A stretch of 64,000 nt of DNA, from NCBI GenBank assembly GCA_032629725.1, contig JAFEVB010000010.1, forward strand, positions 1,240,001-1,304,000, in the 5' to 3' direction. Source of the stretch: Gremmenia infestans (taxonomy: Eukaryota > Ascomycota > Leotiomycetes > Helotiales > Hamatocanthoscyphaceae). Below the pieces are notes generated by a model. The model saw only the letters and a list, made by a program, of their open reading frames with translations, was not told where the DNA came from and did not search any database. Numbering within the stretch: position 1 is the stretch's first letter; each line of letters opens with the position of its first letter. The translations under genes were made by a program, and so were the position numbers. Positions 1 to 9,506 of this stretch are shown here, piece after piece.

Positions 1-2
1 GC

Positions 3-227
3 GAAGGGAAGGATGCTGCTGGAAAGGCTCTGGAGAGCGAGTACTACTACATGCCAGATGAGGATACGGATGAGAATCGCAGAGCAGCAGTTGTTGATGG
101 GTTGAGGAAGCCAAGCTTAAGAAATTGTCGGAAACAACACAAGGTAAATCTAACCTACTATATTCCCTCAACAGTACTAACTCACATGGCCCAATAGCAA
201 TACTACTGGAAGAAGCCAAAAGTATGA
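3..227 (+). CDS. C-terminal end of an unidentified gene (5' truncated by window edge)
   Basis: A frame is open from base 3, reading an acidic then basic tail (...ALESEYYYMPDEDTDE...). At 144 there is GTAAAT, and at 174-197 a perfect TACTAAC branch site followed by CCAATAG, giving a 54-bp phase-0 intron (144-197). The second exon (198-227) adds nine codons, QYYWKKPKV, then TGA at 225-227. Seen: the open frame and consensus splice signals. Inferred: that this is the last intron and 3' end of a gene starting outside the window. Too little is present to name a family. Confidence 0.45.
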
Positions 228-1228
228 ATATGAAGCGAAAGAAAGGAAAGGAAACACTCACGTTGCCACGACATTACATCACGTCTGTCGATTTGCGCAA
301 CGACTTCATCTGTACCACGGAGGGAGGTTTTGCATACCATGATACCATACATTTCTGTTGTCCATAATCTCGTGTCATACCCCAGCATAGCGCGGCGTAT
401 GATTTCGTCTCTTTATATTGTCATGGCTGGTTGCCCGCATCACCGCTCTCACTTCTCGGGAGGTGCGGAGGGTTGGCGGTAGGAGGATTTGGCGTTGTCG
501 AGTAGGTAGTAGATAAATCAATATCCAGTCAAGAATTCGTTCGTCGCCGGGTTTCTGTGATGATGCTAAGTTATACCAAGTTATACCAAGTTATACCACG
601 TAAGGTATCCTATCCCATCTACCTGTATGAGATGGAAGTGGGTGAATTTACAGTGTAATATCAAGGAAGTTTGAGGTCTGTGCCCATCTAGATCGCCCCA
701 CTTTCCGCTTGTAGCACAAAGCGTCGATCTTGCCCCGCACTAACCATGACGCTAAAAGATTCCGGTCTCGTCTGGTCTACTTTTTTGGACAGATGCGGAT
801 TCATCGGCATCAGATGTTGAAACCTATCAGCGGAATTCTGATTCACAGCTACCCCTCACCATGAATCTCATGTTGTCCGCATACAAAAATCATCATGCCA
901 TCACCACGGCTACGTAAGACTTTTCCCCCCCGGGAAACCCACATTACCAGTGGCGTTGCACAACTTCCATTAGTCAGTCCAGCTTGTACTGTACGACGCA
1001 TCTTCTAGATGAGTTCAATCGTCTCGTGATATACCCTTCGAATGCCATAAATAAGCCTTCTCCTCTCCAGTCTCAAAAGTATATTCAATTCATTGGCGAA
1101 CAATCACGAAACACAAGTAAGGTTCCTTCAATTGAATCTCTCATTTGCCTCGTATTCGAAATCATGCTAATACCGAACTCTCCTCAGACCAAACAAATAA
1201 ACATTTACCTACGGATCAAACAGGAACA
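228..1228. other. Intergenic region with promoter and 5' UTR of the next gene
   Basis: No convincing gene. It holds three tandem decamers (571-600) and, at 1117-1187, a likely 5'-UTR intron of the gene starting at 1229: donor GTAAGG, branch-like GCTAAT and acceptor CTCCTCAG. A TATA-like CATAAATAAG lies near 1045. Confidence 0.4.
571..600. repeat. Three tandem copies of a 10-bp unit
   Basis: TTATACCAAG occurs at 571-580 and 581-590, and TTATACCACG at 591-600. It is a short minisatellite in non-coding DNA with no evident function. Confidence 0.85.
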
Positions 1229-1660
1229 ATGGCAACACATACTTCTGAGCAGGCACGATCTACAGGTGGACATCCAAAGACAACCACCGCACCTCACGAC
1301 ATCAACACCCACCACCCAACCTCCGATACCTCACCTTCGACCCTCCCACCCATCTCCAGCCCCGACGGTCGGCGCAACTCCAAAGGCGAGATCCTCAAGA
1401 GCTCGATCGAGACATGGAAGCCGAACATGGCGCGCACGCAGAGCTGGAATCAGGAAGATCTGAAGCGGAGGTTCTATGCCGGGGAACTCGATCCCGCTAC
1501 CTCAAAGGCGCTCGAGGGTGAGGAGAAGGGCTTTACGGAGGTGGTGGGAGAGGAGGATGGTGGTAGTGGGGTCATGATGAAGGTTGGCGAGAAGCAGCAT
1601 CACCATTGGTCTTTGGGGAAGGTTGGGGGACATGGATCGGGTGGGAATACAGCTGTTTGA
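1229..1660 (+). CDS. Small conserved hypothetical protein, 143 aa
   Basis: Single coding exon. ATG 1229 was chosen because the reading frame upstream of it overlaps a likely 5'-UTR intron (1117-1187). The N-terminal 45 residues are Ser/Thr/Pro/His-rich and probably disordered. The central part, about residues 47-80, has the best protein character: a basic RRNSKGEIL stretch, then an aromatic segment WKPNMARTQSWNQEDLKRR. The C-terminus is Gly/Glu/His-rich. There is no signal peptide or membrane segment. The central motif resembles small uncharacterised ascomycete proteins, but I cannot name a family or role. The gene is followed 129 bp downstream by a MITE. Confidence 0.6.
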   Translation: MATHTSEQARSTGGHPKTTTAPHDINTHHPTSDTSPSTLPPISSPDGRRNSKGEILKSSIETWKPNMARTQSWNQEDLKRRFYAGELDPATSKALEGEEKGFTEVVGEEDGGSGVMMKVGEKQHHHWSLGKVGGHGSGGNTAV

Positions 1661-1789
1661 AAGGGGGGGGGATGAAGTCAAGCAGAAGAAAGTCGAATTG
1701 AGATTGGAAATTTAGGAGACGCGTCGATTACACTAGATGATTGTTTTGGAGTTAGAATAACTTTTATTACTTATAATCTAAAGTCCTTA

Positions 1790-1987
1790 ACTCCTATAGT
1801 GTTTTACGGCCATCTCCACAAAAAGATGTCTCGCGGCGGATAGAAAAAGCGGCATCAATTTACAATGTGCTAGGTAGCGTGGGACATTAAAAGTCGATGA
1901 GAACAAGTGCCGCTTTTCATGTCTAGTAACTTAGGGGTTTTTTATTGACGGTCCTTTTAGAGGGAGGTCGTAAAATACTATAGGAGT
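1790..1987. mobile_element. MITE copy 1 (non-autonomous inverted-repeat element, about 198 bp)
   Basis: The left terminus (from 1790) reads ACTCCTATAGTGTTTTACGG. The right terminus is its reverse complement, with two mismatches over about 22 bp. A TA lies just outside the left end (1788-1789); the right flank is TG, which would be a mutated TA duplication. An inner inverted repeat GAAAAAGCGGCA / TGCCGCTTTTC lies at about 1843-1918. A second copy at 40739-40944 matches in both termini and interior, in opposite orientation. There is no coding capacity. TA flanks would fit Tc1/mariner-type mobilisation; this is inference. Confidence 0.85.
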
Positions 1988-2269
1988 TGAAAAAGGAAGA
2001 GCACTAAAAGTAAAATAAAAGGAAGGATATCAAAAGTATAATGAAAAAGTAAAACATAACTACTAAAGGTACCACATATCCACGTATTGATATCCATGAA
2101 CTTTTCTAGTAGTATGATGGTATCTCAGACTCCATTAACCATCTTCTCAAGGAAGGTAGCCAGATCTGTTTTAAATCTATAAAATACTATTTATCTATAG
2201 CTGGCGCTGCCAAGTCCTATACATTCTGATTTTACTTATCTAGCGCTATAGCTTAGCTTGTGCAACTGG

Positions 2270-2658
2270 CCGATGGAGTTATATCAGAAACCGGGAGCGG
2301 TTCAAGAGTCGCTTCTTTCGTCCATCTAGTACTTAACGGATCTGTTTAGGCAAGGCACATTCGGTCTCCTTAGGCTGATTGTATAGAGTCGGCAATACAT
2401 TTTGTTCTACTTGGGCGTTCTCTAGGTTATTATATATGGCGGTAAAGTCTAGATCGGAACCCGTCTTAAGTCGTTAACCTCGCTTGTCAACCTAATCTTA
2501 ATATCTGCCAAACTTCCCCCTATGCCATCCCCACCCATATCTATATCTTCACATATAGCTTTCAACTGCTTCTATCTCTTCCTCGCTTTGTCCAGTTCCA
2601 AGAATTGGTTCTTGAGCTCTATGCCTAGATCCTGATACCGATCTGGGTCTGCGTCCAT
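2270..2658 (-). pseudogene. Decayed coding relic, family not recognised
   Basis: On the minus strand from an ATG at 2658 the frame reads a charged, helix-like segment (LGIELKNQFLELDKARKR), hits TAG after 28 codons, and continues in frame as protein-like sequence to about 2446. After a frame change it goes on (DFTAIYNNLENAQVEQN...) with further stops near 2350 and 2300. Continuous protein character across stops and a frameshift suggests a dead gene, perhaps from a transposon. I do not recognise the family. Confidence 0.35.
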
Positions 2659-4781
2659 GTTAGAACCATAGTTATCTCTAGGTCACAATAGGAATCCGTA
2701 ACATCGTCAAAAGTAGAGAACCATGGCAGTGTAAACAGGTATTGATTTATAGCATCCAAACAGTCATAATGCCTTCTCAGGAATATTCGCTATGGGCCCG
2801 AAAAAGCAAAAGAAGAAAGAAAAAAAGCTTGATAGGGACAATTCTGCGGATGCCTTAACTGTAAGTCTTTTCATTTTTTGTTTTGGGAATATCATGCCGC
2901 TCACAACGCTTCAGAGCGCACTGGACAAATCCTAACGGTGCTGGTGATTCTCGGAACATTTTTTTTTCGAGTTTTCCGTCGAGCTATCCATGATAATACA
3001 CTCCGCTAGTGAGTTGTTTTTGAGCTATAATGTCCTTATTTTAATATATATATTCTAACCTAGCAAAACCTGCAAAAGTAATTGGAGCATACCAGGAGGT
3101 TCTATCACAAACGCAGACCAAATTCGATGCTGCAATCTTAGACTAATAAAAGACGTGTACCTCTTGAATCCCAAACGCAGTTCACAACTTCTTACCCAAA
3201 ACATCTCGACTACTATTTAGGATGGCACTATTTACCAGACCGACGGAGGGAGATGACAAGCAGCTAATTCTTGATCTACAGTGGCAATGTTGGAATTCAA
3301 GGAAGAAAACTCCATGACAGACATGAAGAATCGCGCAACTCTAGATGGGGAGAGAGGTATGCTCAACACGCCGGTATTCAAAAAGATGGCTCCTCCACCA
3401 CAAGCTCCGACGACGATATCGCACCAGGGACACACATGAACTGGCAAGTGCAGCTTCAGATCCCGTTCCTTGAGACGCAGAAATGACTGGCATATAAGTT
3501 CTCGGTTTGGCAGAAGAAGCTGAGAGATGACTGTATTGGCTCGTGTGAAGAAGGCAAACAAGGACACTAGGAAATATGTTTTTTTAAAGCAACATACTGA
3601 TAGATTACTTGATTTCACCTCTTTATTGAAAAGAAGGTTCAGCTGCCATTAACATAGTCTGGAGAAGTGGCTGACTCATGTATTTTGTTAGAACTTTGGA
3701 ACATTGATGGACTTATGTGGTTGCAAGCGTGTTTGTATTATATAAGGTGAAGTGAGGTGGGGTTCTAGTGGTTTTCGCCCTTTGCTGACTAATCCAATAT
3801 CCAACCAAAATCTCCACATCCGTTTCAGTTCCACTCCTTTCAAGAACCCCACCACTTACACCACTACACCGCGTCACCATTTTTTCAACAGGCAAGCAAA
3901 AGTACCAGGTCTTCGAGGCCCTTTCGCAGGAGCGTTCAGTCTGTGACTCTAGGTTCACGGATGATAGAGAATTTCAATCCGGGAGAGACTTCTACCCTCA
4001 ATAATCCGAATGATTTCATCCGTCTCGACTCTCCAATGTCTTCTCAACCACTCCACGACCTCGCCCCTGCGGTGATTCGATATCCGAAACCTATTTCCGA
4101 AGTCTCGGCCTTCAAGCGCGTGTTCAACATGCCATGCGGCCCCATGCCATGCTCTGTTTCGATTGGCATCCAATCACAAGCACCAAGTAAATTGATATGA
4201 GCTCAGGGGCATTGTCGCTTCCAAAGTCTTCTGTGGATCATCATCCGAAGAGTTCAGCGGCTGGAAGTATTTTAGTGAAGAAATGTGCACTCAGAGCTGT
4301 CAGCCTTGTTTCAAACAAATTGTTCCGTCGGCAAACCTGGGCCTAATCTTGTAGTCCCAAGAACTAGTCTATGGGCCCATGCTCACGAGTGGGGCTACTG
4401 CAAAACATGGCTGGCATTTAACGTGAGATATATTGGGCTAAACTCCAACTAAAGGCTCCTCGGTACTCCTTAAAACACAAAAGGGACATCACATCTCGGT
4501 TCTTTTTCATATATCTGCTGAAATAAACTCTAGTTTGGTACGGATCCTTGTTCAGCCTCCACTTCAACCCCACTCGCATCCCTGAAGCAAACAAAATGGT
4601 TTGACAGCCGCTGGGATTCCAGACCGGACCACGCAATAGTCTATACAAAGCTATGCGGGTTGCTGGTGAAGGGATCCATAAACCTTTAGATCGTACAAGG
4701 GTGGGTACTACCACCCGAGTCTCCGTCTCAAGAAACCCCACCAGTAACTATCCATCAGGCTGTACTTCATCTTAAGGTTTG

Positions 4782-4788
4782 TATATAA
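4782..4788 (+). promoter_or_regulatory. TATA box of the AA9 gene
   Basis: TATATAA lies 205 bp upstream of the AA9 start codon. It is followed by a CT-rich leader (CTTCCCTCTGTCTTTCCTCT and similar), a common arrangement in strongly induced fungal secreted-enzyme genes. Confidence 0.45.
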
Positions 4789-4992
4789 CAGAGTGACTTC
4801 CCTCTGTCTTTCCTCTATCATCAGCACTTTCATTCTTTTGAATCACGTTCTTTACAGATCTCTCACATTCTTTTCACCTTTTGAATATCTCTCTTCATTG
4901 ATTGAAGCTGGTTGATATTCTCATTGTATTCTCGAAGCAAACACTATCAACAGCCGCAGCGCGAAGAATCCACTCAATCCTTTACTTTTACC

Positions 4993-6832
4993 ATGTCTTT
5001 TTCCAAGATCACAGCCATCTCTGGCGCTCTCGCATTTGTATCAAGAGTCGCCGCGCATGGAACTGTCACTGGAATAGTGGCTGACGGAGTCTACTATGAT
5101 GGATACCACGCCAACTACCAATATGAGGCAGTTCAACCTGTAGTCGTTGGGTGGTCTACCCCAGAGGATCAGAGCAACGGCTTTATTGATCCCAACAACT
5201 ACACCACCTCCGAGATCATCTGTCATCTCGGTGCTACCAATGCTCAGACCTCAGCAACTGTCAAGGCTGGTGGATCAGTCGAGTTGCAATGGTCTGCCTG
5301 GCCTTCATCTCACCACGGCCCAGTCATTGGTATGAACAGTGCCATTACTATTTCATCATCTGCTAACAGCCCGAATAGATTACCTCGCAAACTGCAACGG
5401 TGATTGCAAGACTGTTGATAAGACTACCTTGGAGTTCTTCAAGATCGATGGAGTAGGACTCATTGACGATACCACAATCCCAGGCAACTGGGCCACCGAT
5501 ACTTTGATCGCTAACAACAACTCCTGGACTGTTGCAATCCCAACGGATATCGCACCAGGAAACTACGTTCTCCGTCACGAAATCATCGCTCTCCACTCGG
5601 CTGGTGACGCTGATGGCGCCCAAAACTACCCTCAGTGCGTCAACCTTGAGGTCACTGGCTCCGGGACCGCCACACCTTCGGGAGTCTTGGGCACATCTTT
5701 GTACACTCCTAGTGATGCTGGTATCTCAATCAACATTTACCAGTCTCTTAGTACCTACGTTGTCCCCGGCCCAACTCTCTACTCAGGAGCCATCTCAGCC
5801 TCGCAAACTGCTGCTGCCTCTGCTACCTCGGTTGCTTCTGCTTCCAGCTCAGCCGGTGCCGTCACCACTTCCGCTGCAGTTGCTGCGTCTTCGTCCGCTG
5901 CAGGAGCAGCGACTAAGGTCGCATCGAGCCCTTCATCGGGTATTACTTCCAAGCCAGTGGCTTCTGGTCCCCTATACTCCAACGGCACAGCTACTGCTTC
6001 CAAATCCAAGTCTGCATGCAAATCAAAGCCCAAATCACAGGTATCAGGTGCCATCACTCGATCCTCCCGCACCCCAATTAGACAAATCGCGACCTCATCA
6101 GCTGTGTCTGAGACTTTTGCCAGCTCAGTGACTATCGCAACGACCAGCACCGTTCCAACATCTGCCTCAGTCCAATCAGCCCCCTCATCAGCCCAGGCCT
6201 CCGCCAGCTCTTCCTCATCCGTATCCAGCGACGCTACCATCCCAGAAGGCACAACCCTCAACAACCTCCTCTCCTGGGTTTCCTCATTCTACAGCACACA
6301 CAAGGACACCGAGTATGACGGCAGCACAATCGCTCGTCGTGCCCACGCTCGCGATATCGTCCGCCGTCAAGAAGCCGATAAGTTCTCGGGTGTAAACATC
6401 TTGCCCACTGGTGGTTTCCCCCACGGCACTGGAGCTGGCTTTGCTCAACCAACAGGTCTACCAGGTCGAGTTGGAAAGGCCGCTGCCCAGGGGACTGGCG
6501 CACCACACCACCACCATCACGGCCACGGCACTGGTTCTGGTTTCTCAAAGCCAACTGGTGTATTGCGCCGTGCCGAAGCTCAAGGATCTGGACGCCCTCA
6601 CCACTCTGAAGGCGCCGGCTTCCCATTGCCAACTGGTGTGATCTTTACCGGTGGAGCTCAAGAGAGCGGACGTCCTCATTTCTCCGGTGCTAAGCCATCA
6701 GGTGTGAGGCCTACTGGTTGTGCTTTCCCTACTGGTGGTGCTTTCCCTACTGGTGGCGCCTTCCCTACTGGTGGTGCTTTCCCTACTGGTGGCGGCTTCC
6801 CCAGCTCTCGCTTCGCTCCTCCTGCCCAGTAA
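4993..6832 (+). CDS. AA9 lytic polysaccharide monooxygenase with long Ser/Ala-rich and PTG-repeat tail, 596 aa
   Basis: Exons 4993-5329 and 5379-6832; the 49-bp intron has a TGCTAAC branch site. AA9 enzymes are secreted copper enzymes that oxidatively cleave cellulose or related glucans. A signal peptide (1-21, ending VAA) is followed by His22, which becomes the N-terminal copper-brace histidine. The second brace histidine lies in SSHHGPVIDYLANC (His107), and the axial Tyr196 with Gln194 in AQNYPQC. The catalytic domain ends near residue 245. The remaining 350 residues are low complexity: a Ser/Ala/Thr linker, a short segment TLNNLLSWVSSFY, dibasic RR sites, a His-rich patch and GGAFPT repeats. 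There is no CBM1. ATG 4993 puts the signal peptide directly before the His. The family call is firm; substrate is unknown. Confidence 0.93.
6721..6801 (+). repeat. 18-bp tandem repeat coding for (G)AFPTG units in the AA9 tail
   Basis: TGCTTTCCCTACTGGTGG is repeated at 6721, 6739, 6757 (two changes) and 6775, with a partial fifth unit to 6801. It keeps the reading frame, so length variation would change the number of AFPTGG hexapeptides at the protein C-terminus. Confidence 0.9.
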
Positions 6833-7758
6833 AAAGATATGAGATGACATCTCAATCAAAGTATCTCTCTGGGTTTTTCACAAAATAACACGCTGTGTGT
6901 TTCTTGCTTCTTGTATATAAATTTTGCTTGTATTCTTATATGTAGACTGCCTTGGCTTGGATTGATTCCAAGGCTTCGAAGAGAGGGTTAGACACAATGA
7001 ATGTCTTGTCTTCTGTTGAACATTAATTCTTTATGCATGTGATTATGTTAAGGTCTTCTCCCGCGTGATATTGATAACTGGTTACTTTTGTTCCCAATTT
7101 GCCTCCGGCCACGAGGCCCTAGGGCTGAGAAACGACTATTGTAGGAGTTTGCAAGTGCAGGTCTGTACAAAATCTCGCTTAAGCCCCTGAACCTTTTTAT
7201 TTACAGTACCTAGTACCTAACTCGTAATACACACGGATCCCGCGAAGCAACCAAAAATAGCTTACCTGCCAGGATATCTAGTGCACTTTCTAAGGATAAC
7301 CTTGCTGTTACTCTTAGATCAATATCTTTAAAATGTGACTACTCCTTAGTGACTAGTATAAAGCATAAGCTAAACCTGCCGACTTACATCCAGATTAAAA
7401 ATGAAGCTATACAAATGCTTATTGGTCCAAGCCTGGGTCTATATATATAATTAATAGAATCTTCAATCTCGCAAGGCCTGTAAGATCCATCTATATATAT
7501 CATCAGAAATAACAACACTATGATCTTCACCGTGTCTAGGTAAACCCGACTGGTTTTATTACCCCACCCCCACCCCCACCCCCACCCCCACCCCAGGGAG
7601 GCCTGAGCAAAGCGGGGACGCGCTATACTCGAGTAGCATACCCCTCAAATGAGGAGCACGCACTAAAGCAAGAAATGTGGAGATCCTTGGATGGTATACC
7701 ATAGGTAAGTTCTTACGACAAAGCAAGTCAAAAATACTTCACAAACACCAAAAGAGAA
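6833..7758. other. Intergenic: AA9 3' region, AT-rich stretch, hexamer repeat, next promoter
   Basis: No gene seen. Bases 7150-7560 are AT-rich and carry no long frame. A C-rich hexamer repeat lies at 7561-7594. The last 150 bases are the upstream region of the SMP-30 gene. Confidence 0.5.
7561..7594. repeat. (CCCCCA)n simple repeat, G-rich on the minus strand
   Basis: About five to six consecutive C4-5A hexamers. The minus strand has runs of four or five G separated by single T, so it could form a G-quadruplex about 165 bp upstream of the SMP-30 start codon. Confidence 0.85.
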
Positions 7759-9151
7759 ATGGCTTTTTCACAACTCGTCCAGTTCGTAATGGGTCTTGCT
7801 TCCAGCCCATTGCAAGGTGACATAGCTATACAGAGCAACAACACCTACCTCAGTCCCCTACCCGCTGCCTACGTCGACGTATCCGCCGTATTATTACAGG
7901 ACAACTTAGCTGTTATCCCAGGAGAGTGGGATAGTGGGGGTATCGGTAAGCTTTTCCTGCCCGAGCCCAAGTAATAATTTCACGTGGTTTTCGTTTCCCT
8001 TGAACTTATGATTAACGCATTTACTTTGTTGCAGAAACCGCATTCTATGATATCCAAACAGACGACCCCGCATTCGGACAAGCGCTGAAAACGATCAAGG
8101 CTGCGGATTTCATCGCGTGGGATCCGGCGTTCTTCGACTTCATCGGAGCTGATGCGAGCGTTGAGCGGATTCTTGGCTTTCCTGAGGGGGAGGGTCACGT
8201 GCATGAAGCGCCTGTATATGTACCGGAGACCAAGGAGCTTCTGTTTGCGGATACGTCTGCTTTGGGGTGGCTGTGGGCTATCAATGTGGATACTTATAAA
8301 GTAAGTTAATTTTGCCCGGTTTCTTTCTTTTAAAGTCATATGTTTATGTTATTGCAAGGGGTTCATTGACTGATGGTTTGGTTCGCTCTTAGACACGCAA
8401 TATCACGACCAACCCCCCACTATGGAACGTCAACGGAGGCACATACCGAAACGGCAAGCTCTATTTCCTCACCGACGGCAACTCAGTCCGCGGAATCCAC
8501 ACCCTCGATCCGAAGACCGGCAACAACGCCCCCATAGTAAACAACTACCGCGGTCGCCACCTCAACAGTCCCAACGACATCGTCGTCGATTCAAGATCCA
8601 ATCTGTGGTTCACCGACCCAGCATACGGATGGTATACGGGCTGGCCTGGGGTCCAAGCCCCGGAGCTCCCAAACTCCATCTATTTCTTCAACAGCACCTC
8701 GAAAGCCCTCATCGCGCTCTCTAACTCCGTCGCGCTTGTGCCGAACGGCCTCGCGTTGTCGGCTGATGAATCGATTCTCTACGTCGCGGACTCCAACTCG
8801 ACGTCCCGCCGCCCAATGCAGAGTACGCTGGAAAGCCAGCGGAATATCTGGGCCTTTGATGTCAAGAAGGGTCTGGCTCCAAGTATCGGCAATCCGAGGC
8901 TTGTCTACGAGACGGAAACCGGGTGGCCGGATGGACTCCGGGTCACCGAGAATGGGCTTCTGATTATTGCTGTTTTGGGAGGAGCTGATGTTGTTGATCC
9001 TAGCACTGGCGTGTTGTTGGGTAAGATCAATGCTGTAGGTGACATTATATACAATGTTGAGTCGATTCCTGGAACTGGGACTTGGTTTTTGACGGGTCGG
9101 GATTACATATACAAAGTCACTCTGAGGGAGAAGTCCCTGGCTTTCACGTAA
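7759..9151 (+). CDS. SMP-30/gluconolactonase-type beta-propeller hydrolase, 403 aa
   Basis: Three exons: 7759-7945, 8035-8300 and 8393-9151; the introns (89 and 92 bp) have GTAAGC/GTAAGT donors and keep frame. The family is a six-bladed calcium-binding beta-propeller that hydrolyses lactones such as gluconolactone. The hallmark LNSPNDIVVDSRSNLWFTDP lies at residues 208-227, with N212/D213 the expected metal-site region. Other propeller strands include GTYRNGKLYFLTDGN and GWPDGLRVTENGLL. The N-terminus (MAFSQLVQFVMGLASS) is weakly hydrophobic and may be a secretion signal, common in fungal members, but is not a strong one. ATG 7759 starts exon 1, and exons 2 and 3 follow through consensus splice sites. 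Substrate cannot be told from sequence. Confidence 0.88.
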
Positions 9152-9506
9152 ATCTATGAATTGACAAATACCTCCCATGCATATTTATCTTATGCTGTTC
9201 GATCTTGCTTTTCTTTCCTTCACACAAACGTTCCGAATGTCAGTTATATAGAGTTGAATTCATCTACCTGTCATAAACTGGAGAGGGGTAAGAGGAAAAC
9301 AGCAAACTACCAGAGAAACCTGCCACCGTATCAACTCCCATGCCCATCCACGAAAACAAGGACAAACCATGATGTCTCACATAAATATGCCCGCCCTCCG
9401 CTAGCCTAATTCCCCAAGTTGACTTAACACCTATGCTAAATCAAATATTTGAAAAAGAGATGCATGCACTAGAATCAATGCCTCTCACAACCACAATCCG
9501 AATCAA
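9152..9506. other. Short convergent 3' region
   Basis: About 355 bp between the stop codons of the SMP-30 gene (plus) and the large minus-strand gene. It should hold both polyadenylation regions; no further gene is seen. Confidence 0.5.

Larger units (their letters stand above)
1661..4992. other. Long AT-rich gene-poor stretch with a MITE and decayed coding relics
   Basis: Besides the MITE (1790-1987) and a decayed minus-strand relic (2270-2658), nothing here gives a convincing gene. A short frame near 3225-3440 on the plus strand changes frame after about 25 codons and is probably another relic or chance. The right end (about 4770-4990) is the CT-rich promoter and leader of the AA9 gene. 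Confidence 0.5.

Noticed and set aside
3232..3618. 128-codon minus-strand frame
   Set aside because: It starts on GTG, has no recognisable motif or splice support, and lies in decayed AT-rich DNA.
4418..4741. 107-codon minus-strand frame upstream of the AA9 gene
   Set aside because: No motif, no neighbours supporting it, composition not convincing; overlaps the likely AA9 upstream region.
5779..6264. Long antisense frame inside the AA9 tail
   Set aside because: A shadow of the Ser/Ala-rich coding sequence; the repeat composition keeps the opposite strand open.
7561..7594. Telomere-like repeat
   Set aside because: The unit is C4-5A, not the fungal CCCTAA, and it sits inside a gene-rich region; treated as simple sequence.
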